Assembly (NCBI GenBank): GCA_013397455.1
Contig: VYZB01000195.1
Span: forward strand, 1,238,807-1,302,806
Length of the DNA stretch: 64,000 nucleotides
Reading direction: 5' to 3'
Origin: Crotophaga sulcirostris
Lineage: Eukaryota; Chordata; Aves; Cuculiformes; Crotophagidae
Numbering within the stretch: the first letter of the stretch is position 1; every line of letters starts with the position of its first letter. The notes beneath the pieces are model-generated. The model did not search any database, was not told the origin of the DNA, and saw only the letters and a program-made list of their open reading frames with translations. Positions 50,201 through 57,399 of the stretch are shown here, piece after piece. Position numbers and translations under genes: made by a program.

Positions 50201-50666
50201 GTCCCCCGAACTCGCTGGTGATCTCGTTGGCAATGCTGGTGGTCTCGTTGGCAATGCTGCTGGTGGTGGTGGCACGATCCCCCAACTGTGCCTGCAGCAC
50301 CGCTGCCTTCAGCCAGCGCCGCTCCAGCTGCTGGTCCCTCTCAAAGTTCCAGACCATGGCCTCCTCTGGGCTCCAGGCGAAGGTGCACTGGCTCATGTGC
50401 TTGCTGCAGCCCTGCCCCACCACGTAGAACCTGCAGACAGCGTAGTGAGCTGGGTTGGGGAAGCCTGGTCGCCTGAACACCTTCCTCCAGACCTTGCTCC
50501 GGCGGCGGCGGGCCAGGAGGATCTCGTACATGCACTTGTGCTCCACATCTCGCAGGTGGTAGGTGATCTCGTTTTCCTTCACGCTGCACTTGGAGCAGAC
50601 CAGGCGCAGCTCCAGCTGCTGCTGGAGGCTGCCCAGGGACACCACTGGGCCATTTGCCGTCGGCAT
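32134..50666 (-). CDS. HELZ2: HELZ2, two-helicase RNB exoribonuclease (whole gene, 19 coding exons)
   Basis: HELZ2 is an interferon-induced protein with helicase and RNase II/R-type 3'-5' exonuclease domains, also described as a PPAR/THRAP3 coactivator. Joining 19 exons with matching phases gives 8466 nt and 2821 residues, close to the human protein (2649 from its AUG, about 2896 in the longer form as I recall). Approximate order: CCCH-like fingers at 78-98 and 220-240, C2H2 finger 284-306, helicase core 1 (GPFGTGKT 785-792, DEAAQ 908-912, final motif near 1140-1150), acidic Ser-rich linker about 1200-1230, RNB active site about 1507-1518 with all four aspartates, helicase core 2 (GPPGTGKT about 2346-2353, DECA 2532-2535, [15 protein letters not shown]). 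All introns use GT-AG. Introns 2, 8 and 10 hold CR1; the others show nothing notable. The start has A at -3. No frameshift or internal stop was seen. Confidence 0.93.
32744..32911 (-). CDS. HELZ2: HELZ2 coding exon 18
   Basis: Encodes '[14 protein letters not shown]' (helicase motif V region) and '[18 protein letters not shown]' (motif VI). It starts after TTTCTAG and ends before GTGGGT; phase 1 at both ends. Confidence 0.9.
33351..33507 (-). CDS. HELZ2: HELZ2 coding exon 17
   Basis: Encodes '[14 protein letters not shown]' (motif IV) and '[11 protein letters not shown]' leading into motif V. Acceptor CCCCAG, donor GTAAGG; 157 nt, phase 0 to 1. Confidence 0.9.
33816..34034 (-). CDS. HELZ2: HELZ2 coding exon 16
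   Basis: 73 codons between acceptor CTGCCAG and donor GTGAGG. It encodes the '[14 protein letters not shown]' region and '[13 protein letters not shown]', part of the RecA-2 lobe of helicase 2. Confidence 0.88.
34267..34401 (-). CDS. HELZ2: HELZ2 coding exon 15
   Basis: 45 codons, phase 0. It carries helicase motif III '[14 protein letters not shown]' and ends 'LDTQYRM' (motif IIIa/QYRM) exactly at the donor. Confidence 0.92.
35190..35382 (-). CDS. HELZ2: HELZ2 coding exon 14
   Basis: Encodes '[11 protein letters not shown]' (motif Ic) and the Walker B box '[18 protein letters not shown]'. Acceptor CCGCCAG, donor GTAAGT. Confidence 0.92.
35943..36059 (-). CDS. HELZ2: HELZ2 coding exon 13
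   Basis: Acceptor TTTATTCAG, donor GTGAGT; encodes '[17 protein letters not shown]' to 'QITEEETKK'. Phases 2 and 2 match both neighbours. Confidence 0.85.
36488..36629 (-). CDS. HELZ2: HELZ2 coding exon 12
   Basis: Encodes '[20 protein letters not shown]' and a basic C-terminal part. Acceptor TTCCCCAG, donor GTAGGA; phase 1 to 2. Confidence 0.85.
36897..37061 (-). CDS. HELZ2: HELZ2 coding exon 11
   Basis: Begins with the second half of the Walker A motif (GTGKT) split by intron 10, then '[16 protein letters not shown]' and '[16 protein letters not shown]' (motif Ia). The acceptor is CTTTTCTAG. A second AG six bases downstream would remove two P-loop residues (see findings). Confidence 0.9.
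37215..37382 (+). mobile_element. CR1 3' end in HELZ2 intron 10
   Basis: 'gcagttggacttgatgatct', 'taagggtctttttcaac' and 'aataattctgt' mark the sense 3' end on the plus strand, antisense to HELZ2. Confidence 0.85.
37452..37583 (-). CDS. HELZ2: HELZ2 coding exon 10
   Basis: Encodes the Q-motif region '[20 protein letters not shown]' and ends 'QGPP' plus one base, the first half of the helicase 2 P-loop. Acceptor GTAACAG, donor GTAAGG. Confidence 0.92.
37980..38065 (-). CDS. HELZ2: HELZ2 coding exon 9
   Basis: 86 nt encoding '[20 protein letters not shown]' and onward. Acceptor CTGTCAG, donor GTAGGT; phase 2 to 1 fits both neighbours. Confidence 0.85.
38184..38810 (-). mobile_element. Long CR1 copy in HELZ2 intron 8
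   Basis: Starts with tandem 'atcatagaatcatagaatca' and runs through 'cttctcttctccaggctgaa', 'aggtggggtctaaccagag' and 'ttggatgcagcccaggac'. It is the best-preserved long CR1 in the window and lies in the same orientation as HELZ2. Confidence 0.93.
39441..42954 (-). CDS. HELZ2: HELZ2 coding exon 8 (giant exon with RNB domain)
   Basis: 3514 nt, about 1171 residues (1105-2275). It opens with the end of helicase 1 ('[17 protein letters not shown]', motif V; '[16 protein letters not shown]', motif VI). A Ser/Asp/Glu-rich linker follows, then OB-like sequence, then the RNB nuclease domain with '[16 protein letters not shown]', '[10 protein letters not shown]', 'RRGVTYYAP'-type and '[20 protein letters not shown]' blocks. 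The last two are the substrate channel and the C-terminal RNB arginine motif. Acceptor CTGGTGCAG, donor GTAAGT. Confidence 0.96.
44263..44338 (-). CDS. HELZ2: HELZ2 coding exon 7
   Basis: 76 nt: '[20 protein letters not shown]' to 'YENLP' plus one base. Acceptor CTTACCAG, donor GTTTGT (weak consensus). Phase fits exons 6 and 8. Confidence 0.82.
44775..45558 (-). CDS. HELZ2: HELZ2 coding exon 6
   Basis: 784 nt with the helicase 1 Walker B box '[18 protein letters not shown]', motif III '[14 protein letters not shown]' and '[15 protein letters not shown]'. Acceptor CCCTGCAG, donor GTATGT. Confidence 0.94.
46582..47214 (-). CDS. HELZ2: HELZ2 coding exon 5
   Basis: 633 nt encoding the domain before helicase 1 and its Walker A '[18 protein letters not shown]', then motif Ia 'VLICTHTN'. 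Acceptor CCTTCCAG, donor GTTAGC (weak but forced by frame and phase). Confidence 0.92.
47585..48108 (-). CDS. HELZ2: HELZ2 coding exon 4
   Basis: 524 nt beginning '[15 protein letters not shown]' right after AACTGGCAG. It includes '[20 protein letters not shown]', similar in layout to the HELZ-family region upstream of the helicase. Donor GTAAGT. Confidence 0.9.
48733..48840 (-). CDS. HELZ2: HELZ2 coding exon 3
   Basis: 36 codons: '[20 protein letters not shown]' to 'WKFKVHSQ'. Acceptor CCCTGCAG, donor GTAAGC; phase 0 at both ends. Confidence 0.85.
49128..49291 (+). mobile_element. CR1 3' end in HELZ2 intron 2
   Basis: 'ggttggacttgacgatctta', 'gtcttttccaaccttaatga' and terminal 'ctatgattctatgattctt' show an intact sense 3' end on the plus strand. 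Confidence 0.92.
49391..49574 (-). CDS. HELZ2: HELZ2 coding exon 2
   Basis: 184 nt: '[20 protein letters not shown]' with a coiled, Lys-rich segment '[16 protein letters not shown]'. The [13 protein letters not shown] block is a CCCH-type finger. Acceptor TTCCAACAG, donor GTGAGT. Confidence 0.88.
49663..50666 (-). CDS. HELZ2: HELZ2 coding exon 1 with start codon
   Basis: 1004 nt, residues 1-334. The start ATG is at 50664-50666 with A at -3. It encodes two CCCH-like fingers (C78/C87/C94 with Trp98 where His is expected; C220/C229/C236/H240) and a C2H2 finger (C284/C287/H300/H306). A 21-base tandem duplication gives '[14 protein letters not shown]' near residue 140. The donor is GTAAGG. Confidence 0.88.
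50223..50264. repeat. 21-bp tandem duplication in HELZ2 exon 1
   Basis: Two adjacent copies of a 21-base unit beginning 'ctcgttggcaatgctg' differ by one base. They add seven residues in frame to the HELZ2 N-terminal region. Confidence 0.85.
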
Positions 50667-50774
50667 CCTTGGCGGTGACTTGATTGGAGCAAAATTAATA
50701 GTGGGAAGTTCCTACAAGCTGATGCCAGAGGTTGGAGACACCATGGGGCAGCCGTTTCCTAGCTTCCTACGTAC

Positions 50775-50804
50775 CTGCTGGCCATTGGTGCGAGTTCACG
50801 AAGC
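50775..50804 (-). other. HELZ2: Possible 30-nt noncoding HELZ2 leader exon
   Basis: On the minus strand, 30 bases lie between an acceptor-like TTTGTTAG and a strong donor GTACGT. Another acceptor (CTTGTAG, exon from 50711) lies just upstream of the HELZ2 ATG; the intervening intron would be only 63 bases. If joined, an in-frame TGA precedes the main ATG, and an out-of-frame upstream ATG (50783-50785) overlaps it. Confidence 0.3.
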
Positions 50805-52179
50805 CTAACAAAGAAAGGAGGAACAAGCAACTTAGCAGGAACCGTCAGCCGGTCCCTGGCTGGGCACATGCCAAGGCACCAGCACAGCACAGCCCTGCTC
50901 ACAAGTCAGCAGCTGGGAACCCAGAGTCACGCTCACCCTGGTGCCCAAGCTCCTGAGGTCCAACCTGATGGGTTCACCTGCTGTGTTTACTCACCAGCCC
51001 ACATCCCAGGGCACCGTGTCCCACAGGGCCCCGGCAGCACTCAGCCTGCAGCCCGTTGGCTTTCAACACGGGAGAGCCAGCTGCAGTGAAGGCTGCCCTG
51101 GAGGGCCCTGCATGCTCCCTGCAGCCACCACCGACCTCCTCCCGGACAGTGCGACTTCCTCTTCCCGCTGCCGGTGCCTCCCCAGCCTCGCTTCAATCCT
51201 GCCAACTTTTTCTTTCTTTTCCCTGCTCTTTACTGGGTCCGGCCACGCAGCCCCACTGCCGCCCAGACTGAGCAGGAGAAACCCAGCTCCAAGCCCCCAG
51301 CCCGCCTCCCCCTGTGGCATGCAAGATTAATCAGAATTAATTAACAAATCAACCACCCTCTTTGCTCCTTGGCTGCAGCACCCAAGGCTGGGAGGCAGGC
51401 GTGCTGGAACAGGGACCAGCCAGCATCTCCTGCAGCCGCCAGCTCCGTAAACATCCGGCTGGGAGAGCTCAAGCGGTGAGGAAGGTGACTCACGGCTCCC
51501 TGCCCTCCCCGACCACCGGCTCCGGCATTTGCCAGCAGTTTCCTGGGTAACCAGAGGCCGGGAGCATCCCTGGCAATGATGCTGCAGGGTTTCATGGTGG
51601 GGCCACACAGCTTGGGGCGAAGAGAGCACCCAGTGGATCTGTGGGCAGGGTGTGCTGCCAAGCAAAGCCACCAGCCTCGTGCCCAGCATCCGCCCGGGCT
51701 CCTGACCCGCAGCCACGAAGGACGGGCTCCCCAGCGAGACAAGGGATAAGTGGTATTTACAGCTGTGGTCTGGCAGACAGCGGAGCAGGGGGGCAAACTT
51801 TGCGGTGCTTCTGCAGAAATCCTTTCCACTTTTAATTAAGACTCCTTTTCCCACCTCTGGGATACCCAAGGTGTGCGGGGAGGCAGGCAGCGCAGTGCTG
51901 AAGCTGCTGCTCCGCCTGAAGCTCCAGGCAGCAAACACCGAGCTGGTAGTGCAGGGGGGAAGCATCCGGAGCATCACCCGCCCTCCCAGCTCACCGTTAG
52001 TGAGCTCCTCACGTGCCATCCCACTGCCACAGCATCCACTCGCTGCCGAGCGAGGAGGAAACCACCCAGTCCTAGGGCTCTGCCATGCAGCAGGTTGGAC
52101 ACGCGTTTGGTGGGTAAACACCAGCCCTGTTTATCTCTCAAGGTCTGGCAGCGAGCCTGGCGCCGGGCAGAACTGCTGG

Positions 52180-52189
52180 TTTCTGTTTC
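52180..52189 (-). promoter_or_regulatory. HELZ2: ISRE-like element, GAAACAGAAA (minus strand)
   Basis: The plus strand reads TTTCTGTTTC, so the minus strand reads GAAACAGAAACC, an exact GAAANNGAAAC interferon-stimulated response element. It lies 1.5 kb upstream of the HELZ2 ATG, within its presumed first intron or an internal promoter. Single matches of this kind occur by chance a few times in a window this size. Confidence 0.4.
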
Positions 52190-52987
52190 GGTAAGCTGTG
52201 AGGCTGCGGTGAAGTCCCACGGCAGCACCGGCTCTTCCTCCGCCACGATTCAAGTCCCTGTCCCACACCTACAGCTCTTCACATCGCGAGCTAAACCACC
52301 CCGACTCATCTCTGCACCTCTGTTTCCAACCCTTTACTTGCAGCGCTCCCACGCAGGCTGGCAGCTCTCACTTGCAGCATGAGTTGAGAGCTGGAGGGGC
52401 AGCACGGCCCTGCCACAGCATCTATAAACCACCCAAACCTACAGCACAGTGGTCCTGCTTAGGCAGCATCACCCGCGTGCTGCATCCCACCCAAAGCCCA
52501 GCAGAGCCGCTAGGCATGAACACAAGTGCTAAGGAAGAGGATCATTGATCTGGAGGGGCACTTGGGCCAGCTGAAAGCCAGGGTATTCCCATTCTCCGAC
52601 CGTAAGGAGGTCACCGTCCTCAGAAGAAAACAGTTTCTGCAGCTCAGTCGCTGCACAGGGTACAAGTGCTCTTTCTTTGCTCTGATTCTGCTACAAAAAA
52701 AAAGGAATGTTGTGGCCACAGAGGTTCTGGTGCTACCTGACTGCTGACTAATGCAGACAAATCATTCCATATCGAAATGAAATAACTTGGGAAGCCATAA
52801 AAATATAAGAGAGCACCTATAAAAAATAAAAAGGTAAGTGGGGGAGTGGGATGCTGTGTCTCCAGCCCAAGGGTGCCAAGAGATGCTCCACTGATTACGC
52901 AGCGAGACAACGAAGGCAACGCAGTGCTGCCATGGGGCTGCAGACCCTGCGCCCAGGGGCTGCTCCTGCTCAACCCCCACAGGGGTG

Positions 52988-53405
52988 CAATCATGGAATG
53001 GTTTGAGTTGGAAGGGACCTCAAAGCCCGTCCAGTTCCAACACCCTGCCATGGGCAGGGACACCTCCCACTGGGTCAGGGGGCTCAAAGCCCCATCCAAC
53101 CTGGCCTTGAACACCTCCAGGGATGGGGCAGCCACCACTTCTCTGCGCAACCTGGGCCAGGACCTCCCACCCTCACAGGAAAACATTTCTCCCTAAGATC
53201 TCATCTCAGTCTCCCCTCTTTCAGCTGAAAAACGTTTCCCCTCGTCTTATCCTTACACTCCCTGACCAAGAGCCCCTCCCCAGCTCTCCTGGAGCCCTTT
53301 TCATTACTGGAGGCTGCTCTAAGGTCTCCCCAGAGCCTTTTCTTCTCCAGGCTGAACAACCCCAACTCTCTCAATCTGCCCTCGTAGCAGAGGTGCTCCA
53401 GCTCC
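52988..53405 (-). mobile_element. CR1 LINE, antisense
   Basis: Begins 'aatcatggaatggtttgagt', then 'ggaagggacctcaaagcccg', and continues to 'cttctccaggctgaacaacc' and 'gcagaggtgctccag'. It is in the same strand sense as HELZ2. Confidence 0.92.
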
Positions 53406-54952
53406 GAGGCAGCAGTCTGGGAAGACAGGGGCTGCTCTGAGCATGGCCCTACAGGACCCTGTGCTGGGTTGCAGGAAGGGAAACCTTGCACCTTTTGGGG
53501 GGACAAATATCCCTCCTGTGCCAACCTGGGGAGACTGTCCTTGTCCAAAGTGTGATGCTAAGAGGGAAGATTCCCACTTGGCATTTCCTGGGAGGTCAGG
53601 AACTGGCTGGAGCTAAGCTGGAGCGCAGGGCAGAGGCACAGACCCCACTGCTGCAGGATCTCTGCATGGGGCAAGGCAGGGGCTGGCACCAGGCAGGGCA
53701 GGAGGGAGGGCAGAGGTGACACAGGAGCGAGGAGCCTGTGGGGCAAGGCTGCTGCCAAACCACAGCCAGCAGGAACACCCAGAGAGGGACCAGAGGTCAC
53801 GCTCAGCCTCCAAGAGCCTTTAGCTCCTTTGAAGCTGGTGGGGTGAGCAGCACACTTATTTTGGGGCTGACATCTGCAGCTTTGGGAACACTCTGGTTTC
53901 CCTCCGATAGCAGCTTCACCTTCCTTCCTCTGAAATTCTCTTCCTTAGAACAAGTCCTGCAGGGAAAAGCACTCACCGTCAGGATTTGCGCAACGTTCAC
54001 ATGAGTGAAAACTCCAAAATACCTCAGTAAGGCACACAAGAGAGGGTGAAATCTGATCACCAGCACTTGGCTCACGGAGCAGGAGCCAAGCTCGCTGGTC
54101 CCAGCACAGCCACAGAGTCCAGAGGAGTCCTAACAGCAGCAACAACACCGAGCTGCCCAGTTAAACACTCTAAGAACTCCCCATAAGGACTGCACAGGAC
54201 AGGCAGGCTACCGCTCATTTTCGCCCTAAAGGCAGGGCAGCCCAGTTTCCCAGTTAAGAGGGAACATTCTGCCTTTAAAGGGTCAATTCCCTGGCTGTTT
54301 ATTTCTTTAAGAAAGCCTTTGATTTTAAGCAAGCTGCCAGAACAACCCAGTCCTGGGTCTGGATGTGAAAGGGAAGAGGAAGGGGAAGTGCAAATCCCTC
54401 TTAAAGTCTCTGTGCAGCACCAGCACTGGGGCTAAATAAAAGCCTTTTTCTCTCTACAACCACCCTACACTGAAATAGAAAGGAGAAATGAACAAAAGCT
54501 ATGGGATCTTTTGCAATTCAAGTCCAGGCAGATGGAAGATGCAAGGAACAAGGAAGCTGGGAAGGTACACCATGTGATAGCTGTCATACCAATAATAAAA
54601 CTCTGTCAACAGGGCAAAATCCAAGTGCCCGGAGGAAGGTGGGAGCTGATCGAGAGCAATATTTACCGGGAAGCTACAGACTCCAATTTTCAAGCTGAGT
54701 TTTGTATGTTTTAAGAAAAACAAGCTTCTTTGTGGTGGTCCTGAAAAGCCCAGCCTGGCATTTAAAGCCACTCACATCCCGCTGAAGGGTGAAACAAGTC
54801 ACCCTGGCAGACAAAGAGGCTGCTTTATTGCATGTCCAGCTCCGTACCGGCTCACAGAGGCTCACGGTCCCATCGGGGCAAACATCTCCCAATTGCATGT
54901 ACCTTCCCCAAGCACCGACCCAGGCACACACACCAGGCCAGGCTCACTGCAA

Positions 54953-55037
54953 ACCAAACCGAATCAAACCAAACCGAATCAAACCAAACCGAATCAAACC
55001 AAACTGAACCAAACCAAACCGAACCAAACCAAACCAC
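54953..55037. repeat. Pentamer-based tandem repeat (AAACC / AATCA variants)
   Basis: About 85 bases of 'aaaccaaaccgaatc' repeated (15-bp higher unit, 5-bp base unit). The first half is regular and the second half is degenerate. It is not the vertebrate telomere motif. Confidence 0.9.
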
Positions 55038-56159
55038 ACCACTGTCTTTGTGAACAGCATTTCCTCCGTGCTCCGGAGGAAGCTTCAGGTCAGGGCCAGG
55101 CCATGCTCTGTCCGAGCATCGTCCCCCTGGCAGGCGCCTCGCAGGGCTGTGCTGACGCAAGGGATAATCACATTTCCCTGGAAATGGCGAAATGAAGCAT
55201 GGTCGTGGCAAAGAAATGCTCATCATGCCCCTGCGGCCGAGCCCTGCTGCTCCACACCCCTCTGCCATCCCAGCCTAGTGGGAGGAAGGTGGCCTTGTCA
55301 GGTCTTGCCTCAATTAATTATTGACAGGAGATTGGGTAACACACGGTGCTGGGGTGAACCATGTACCCCTTGATCACAGAAAGCAAGCGATGGGGCTCAG
55401 AGTGCCAGGACAGCCCCTTGCAGGGATGGGGACAGGGCACACCTGGAGGATCACATGCCTCAGGGAACAACAGCCCCGCACCCCAGTTCCCAATCCTGGC
55501 CAACAGGGAGTTTTTCTCCTCTCAGCTGCGAGCGCTCAGAGCAGTGGGGTGGGACCAGCGCAGCATCCCTGAGTGCCCTGCATGCAAATGGTGTGGCTGG
55601 AAGGGTCTGGCACTGGTGGAAGGGGAGCTGCACCGCAGATGCTGCACCAGGGATGCTGTCCCGTGCCACCCCATTGCCTGCAGTTATCGTTCAGGCTGCA
55701 CCAAAACCACAGCCCTTCCAGTGTTTCCCTCCTGGGCAAAACTGACCTCAGAAGTTGCTGGGGCCCCTCCTTTCTCCAGCCTTTTCCAACAAGATGGTTC
55801 ACTCCACATCCCACCCAGAGCCACCATGGTCCTGCCAGCCTGGCTGCTGCAAAGCAACAGCCGTGACATCACTGCCCAAGTCTGTGGGTAGGCATGAACC
55901 CCTCAGTTTGTGCATGGCCCCCAGGCACCTGCACCCCCAGCCACTGCATTTGCCTTAGCCAACTCCAGAAAGTTTAATGGGAGCTCCCAGATTGCATTCC
56001 CAAAGCTCAGAAGTGGCAGCAAGGATGGGAGGGCTGCTGGGGATTGCTCACTGGAGGCGGCACCGTGCACCCCTGCCAGCCCGGGTGCCCCGTGCCCCCC
56101 AGCCCAGGGCTTTGCACCTCAAGACCTGCACCCTGACCAGGATCCCTCCCTCCTTTCCC

Positions 56160-56370
56160 AAAAGTGCTCCAGCTGGGGCAGGGATGCTATAAGTGGGGCA
56201 GGGATGCCAAGATCTGGGATGCTGAGAGCTGGGGCAGAGATGCTGGGGCAGGGATGCTATAAGAGGGGCAGGGATGCCAAGAGCTGGGATGCCGAGAGCT
56301 GGGGCAGGGATGCTATAAGAGGGGCAGGGATGCTAAGAGCTGGGATACCGAGAGCTGGGGCAGGAGCAGA
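56160..56370. repeat. Minisatellite, roughly 55-70 bp unit
   Basis: 'agctggggcagggatgctat' recurs near 56171 and 56297 with variants at 56228 and 56352, interleaved with 'gatgccaagagctgggatgc'. There are three to four imperfect units just inside the HELZ2-side edge of the CpG island. Confidence 0.85.
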
Positions 56371-56466
56371 CGGGAACTGAGCGGGACGAGCACCCTAAAC
56401 CCTGCAGCACCCACCAGCACCCCGCAGCCCCCCACTGCGCCCCACAGCCCCCCTCGCCGCTCTCAC

Positions 56467-56560
56467 CGCAGCCGTGGGGGACCCGGGCACTCGCTGCCGC
56501 CGCCGGTTTCGTCTCTGGGGCCTCCCCGCATTCAAACCGGGGCTGGAATTCGCGGAAATT
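56467..56560 (-). other. HELZ2: Candidate HELZ2 first noncoding exon (3' edge)
   Basis: On the minus strand 'cacggctgcg' is followed by GTGAGAGCGG, a near-consensus donor, in the CpG island. The 5' limit is unknown; the end given is nominal. Predicted from the donor and promoter context only. Confidence 0.35.
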
Positions 56561-56719
56561 GCATCACGGCAGCCCCGCCCCGCCCCGCCCCGCCCGCCGA
56601 AACCGGGGGGAGCCGGCACGGGGGGAGCCAGAGGCGGCACCGGGCGGGAGGCCCGGGGGACATCGATACCTGCACCGAGAGTCCCAGCACCGGCACGGGC
56701 ACCGGGAGGAGCCGGTACC

Positions 56720-57046
56720 GGCCAAGGGGAGCCAACACCGGCACCGGGCGGGGGGTGCAGCATTCCAGCACGCCCTCTCCCCCCCATCCCTGCATCCGCG
56801 CGCTCCGGGGACCCAGCACTGGTACCAGCCCGAACTGGGGATGCAGCATCCCAGCCCGCATCTCAGAATCCCCTCCCACACCCTGCATCCCCGTGCGCCG
56901 GGGTCCCAGCACCAGCGCCGGGCGGAGGGACCCGGTACCGGGCGGGGGGTGCAGCATCCCAGCCTGCATCCCAGGACCCCTGCTCCCCTCCATCCCTATC
57001 CCTGCATTCCCGCGCTCCAGGGAGCCAGCACCGGTACCGGCCCCGG
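56720..57046. repeat. GC-rich minisatellite next to assembly gap
   Basis: Three imperfect units of about 86-108 bases, each with 'ggggtgcagcatcccagc' or a close variant (near 56750, 56837 and 56945), followed by 'tccctgcatnc..cgcgctcc' type sequence. The array runs into the N gap, so its true length is unknown. Confidence 0.8.
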
Positions 57047-57220
57047 NNNNNNNNNNNNNNNNNNNNNNNNNNNNNNNNNNNNNNNNNNNNNNNNNNNNNN
57101 NNNNNNNNNNNNNNNNNNNNNNNNNNNNNNNNNNNNNNNNNNNNNNNNNNNNNNNNNNNNNNNNNNNNNNNNNNNNNNNNNNNNNNNNNNNNNNNNNNNN
57201 NNNNNNNNNNNNNNNNNNNN
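57047..57220. other. Assembly gap (174 N)
   Basis: A run of N within the GC-rich minisatellite. Any open frame drawn across it is meaningless. Confidence 1.
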
Positions 57221-57366
57221 CCGGCTGCTCCGGAGGAGAATAAAGCGAACACAAAGCGGCACCGGTGCCCGGCCCCCCCGGCAGCCCGGGGACCCGACGG
57301 GCTCCGCTTTAAAAGCGCTGCTGGGAGGGGCAAAGCGCTGGTTTCCTTTCTGTACTTCAGCATCAC

Positions 57367-57382
57367 TTTCGTTTTCCATTTC
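57367..57382 (-). promoter_or_regulatory. HELZ2: Triple IRF element / ISRE upstream of HELZ2 CpG island
   Basis: The plus strand reads TTTCGTTTTCCATTTC, that is, three GAAA cores in exact 6-base register on the minus strand (GAAANNGAAANNGAAA). It lies about 60 bases upstream, in the HELZ2 direction, of the CTTTTAAAG box. This fits IRF/ISGF3 control of an interferon-stimulated gene. Confidence 0.6.
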
Positions 57383-57399
57383 CTTCCTTACACTCAGCT

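Larger units (their letters stand above)
50850..56466 (-). other. HELZ2: HELZ2 5' intron / upstream region
   Basis: No protein-coding exon was recognised on either strand. The stretch contains an ISRE-like site (52180-52189), one CR1 (52988-53405), a 15-bp pentamer-based repeat (54953-55037) and a G/A-rich minisatellite (56160-56370). If the first HELZ2 exon is in the CpG island at its right end, this is a 5.6-kb first intron. Confidence 0.45.
56400..57330. promoter_or_regulatory. HELZ2: CpG island, probable HELZ2 promoter region
   Basis: Very GC- and CpG-rich sequence with tandem GC boxes (56573-56594), a GAS-like TTCGCGGAA (56549-56557), a CTTTTAAAG TATA-like box on the minus strand (57307-57315), and a good minus-strand splice donor GTGAGA (exon edge at 56467). 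HELZ2 is the next gene on the minus strand. The N gap hides part of it. No plus-strand gene begins here that I can see. Confidence 0.55.

Noticed and set aside
51327..52121. A 264-codon minus-strand open frame upstream of HELZ2
   Set aside because: It is on the right strand but has no domain, no similarity I recognise, and is compositionally like random GC-rich DNA. It also lies upstream of the stop codon preceding the HELZ2 start.
54953..55037. Interstitial telomere repeat
   Set aside because: The unit is AAACC/GAATC, not CCCTAA/TTAGGG.
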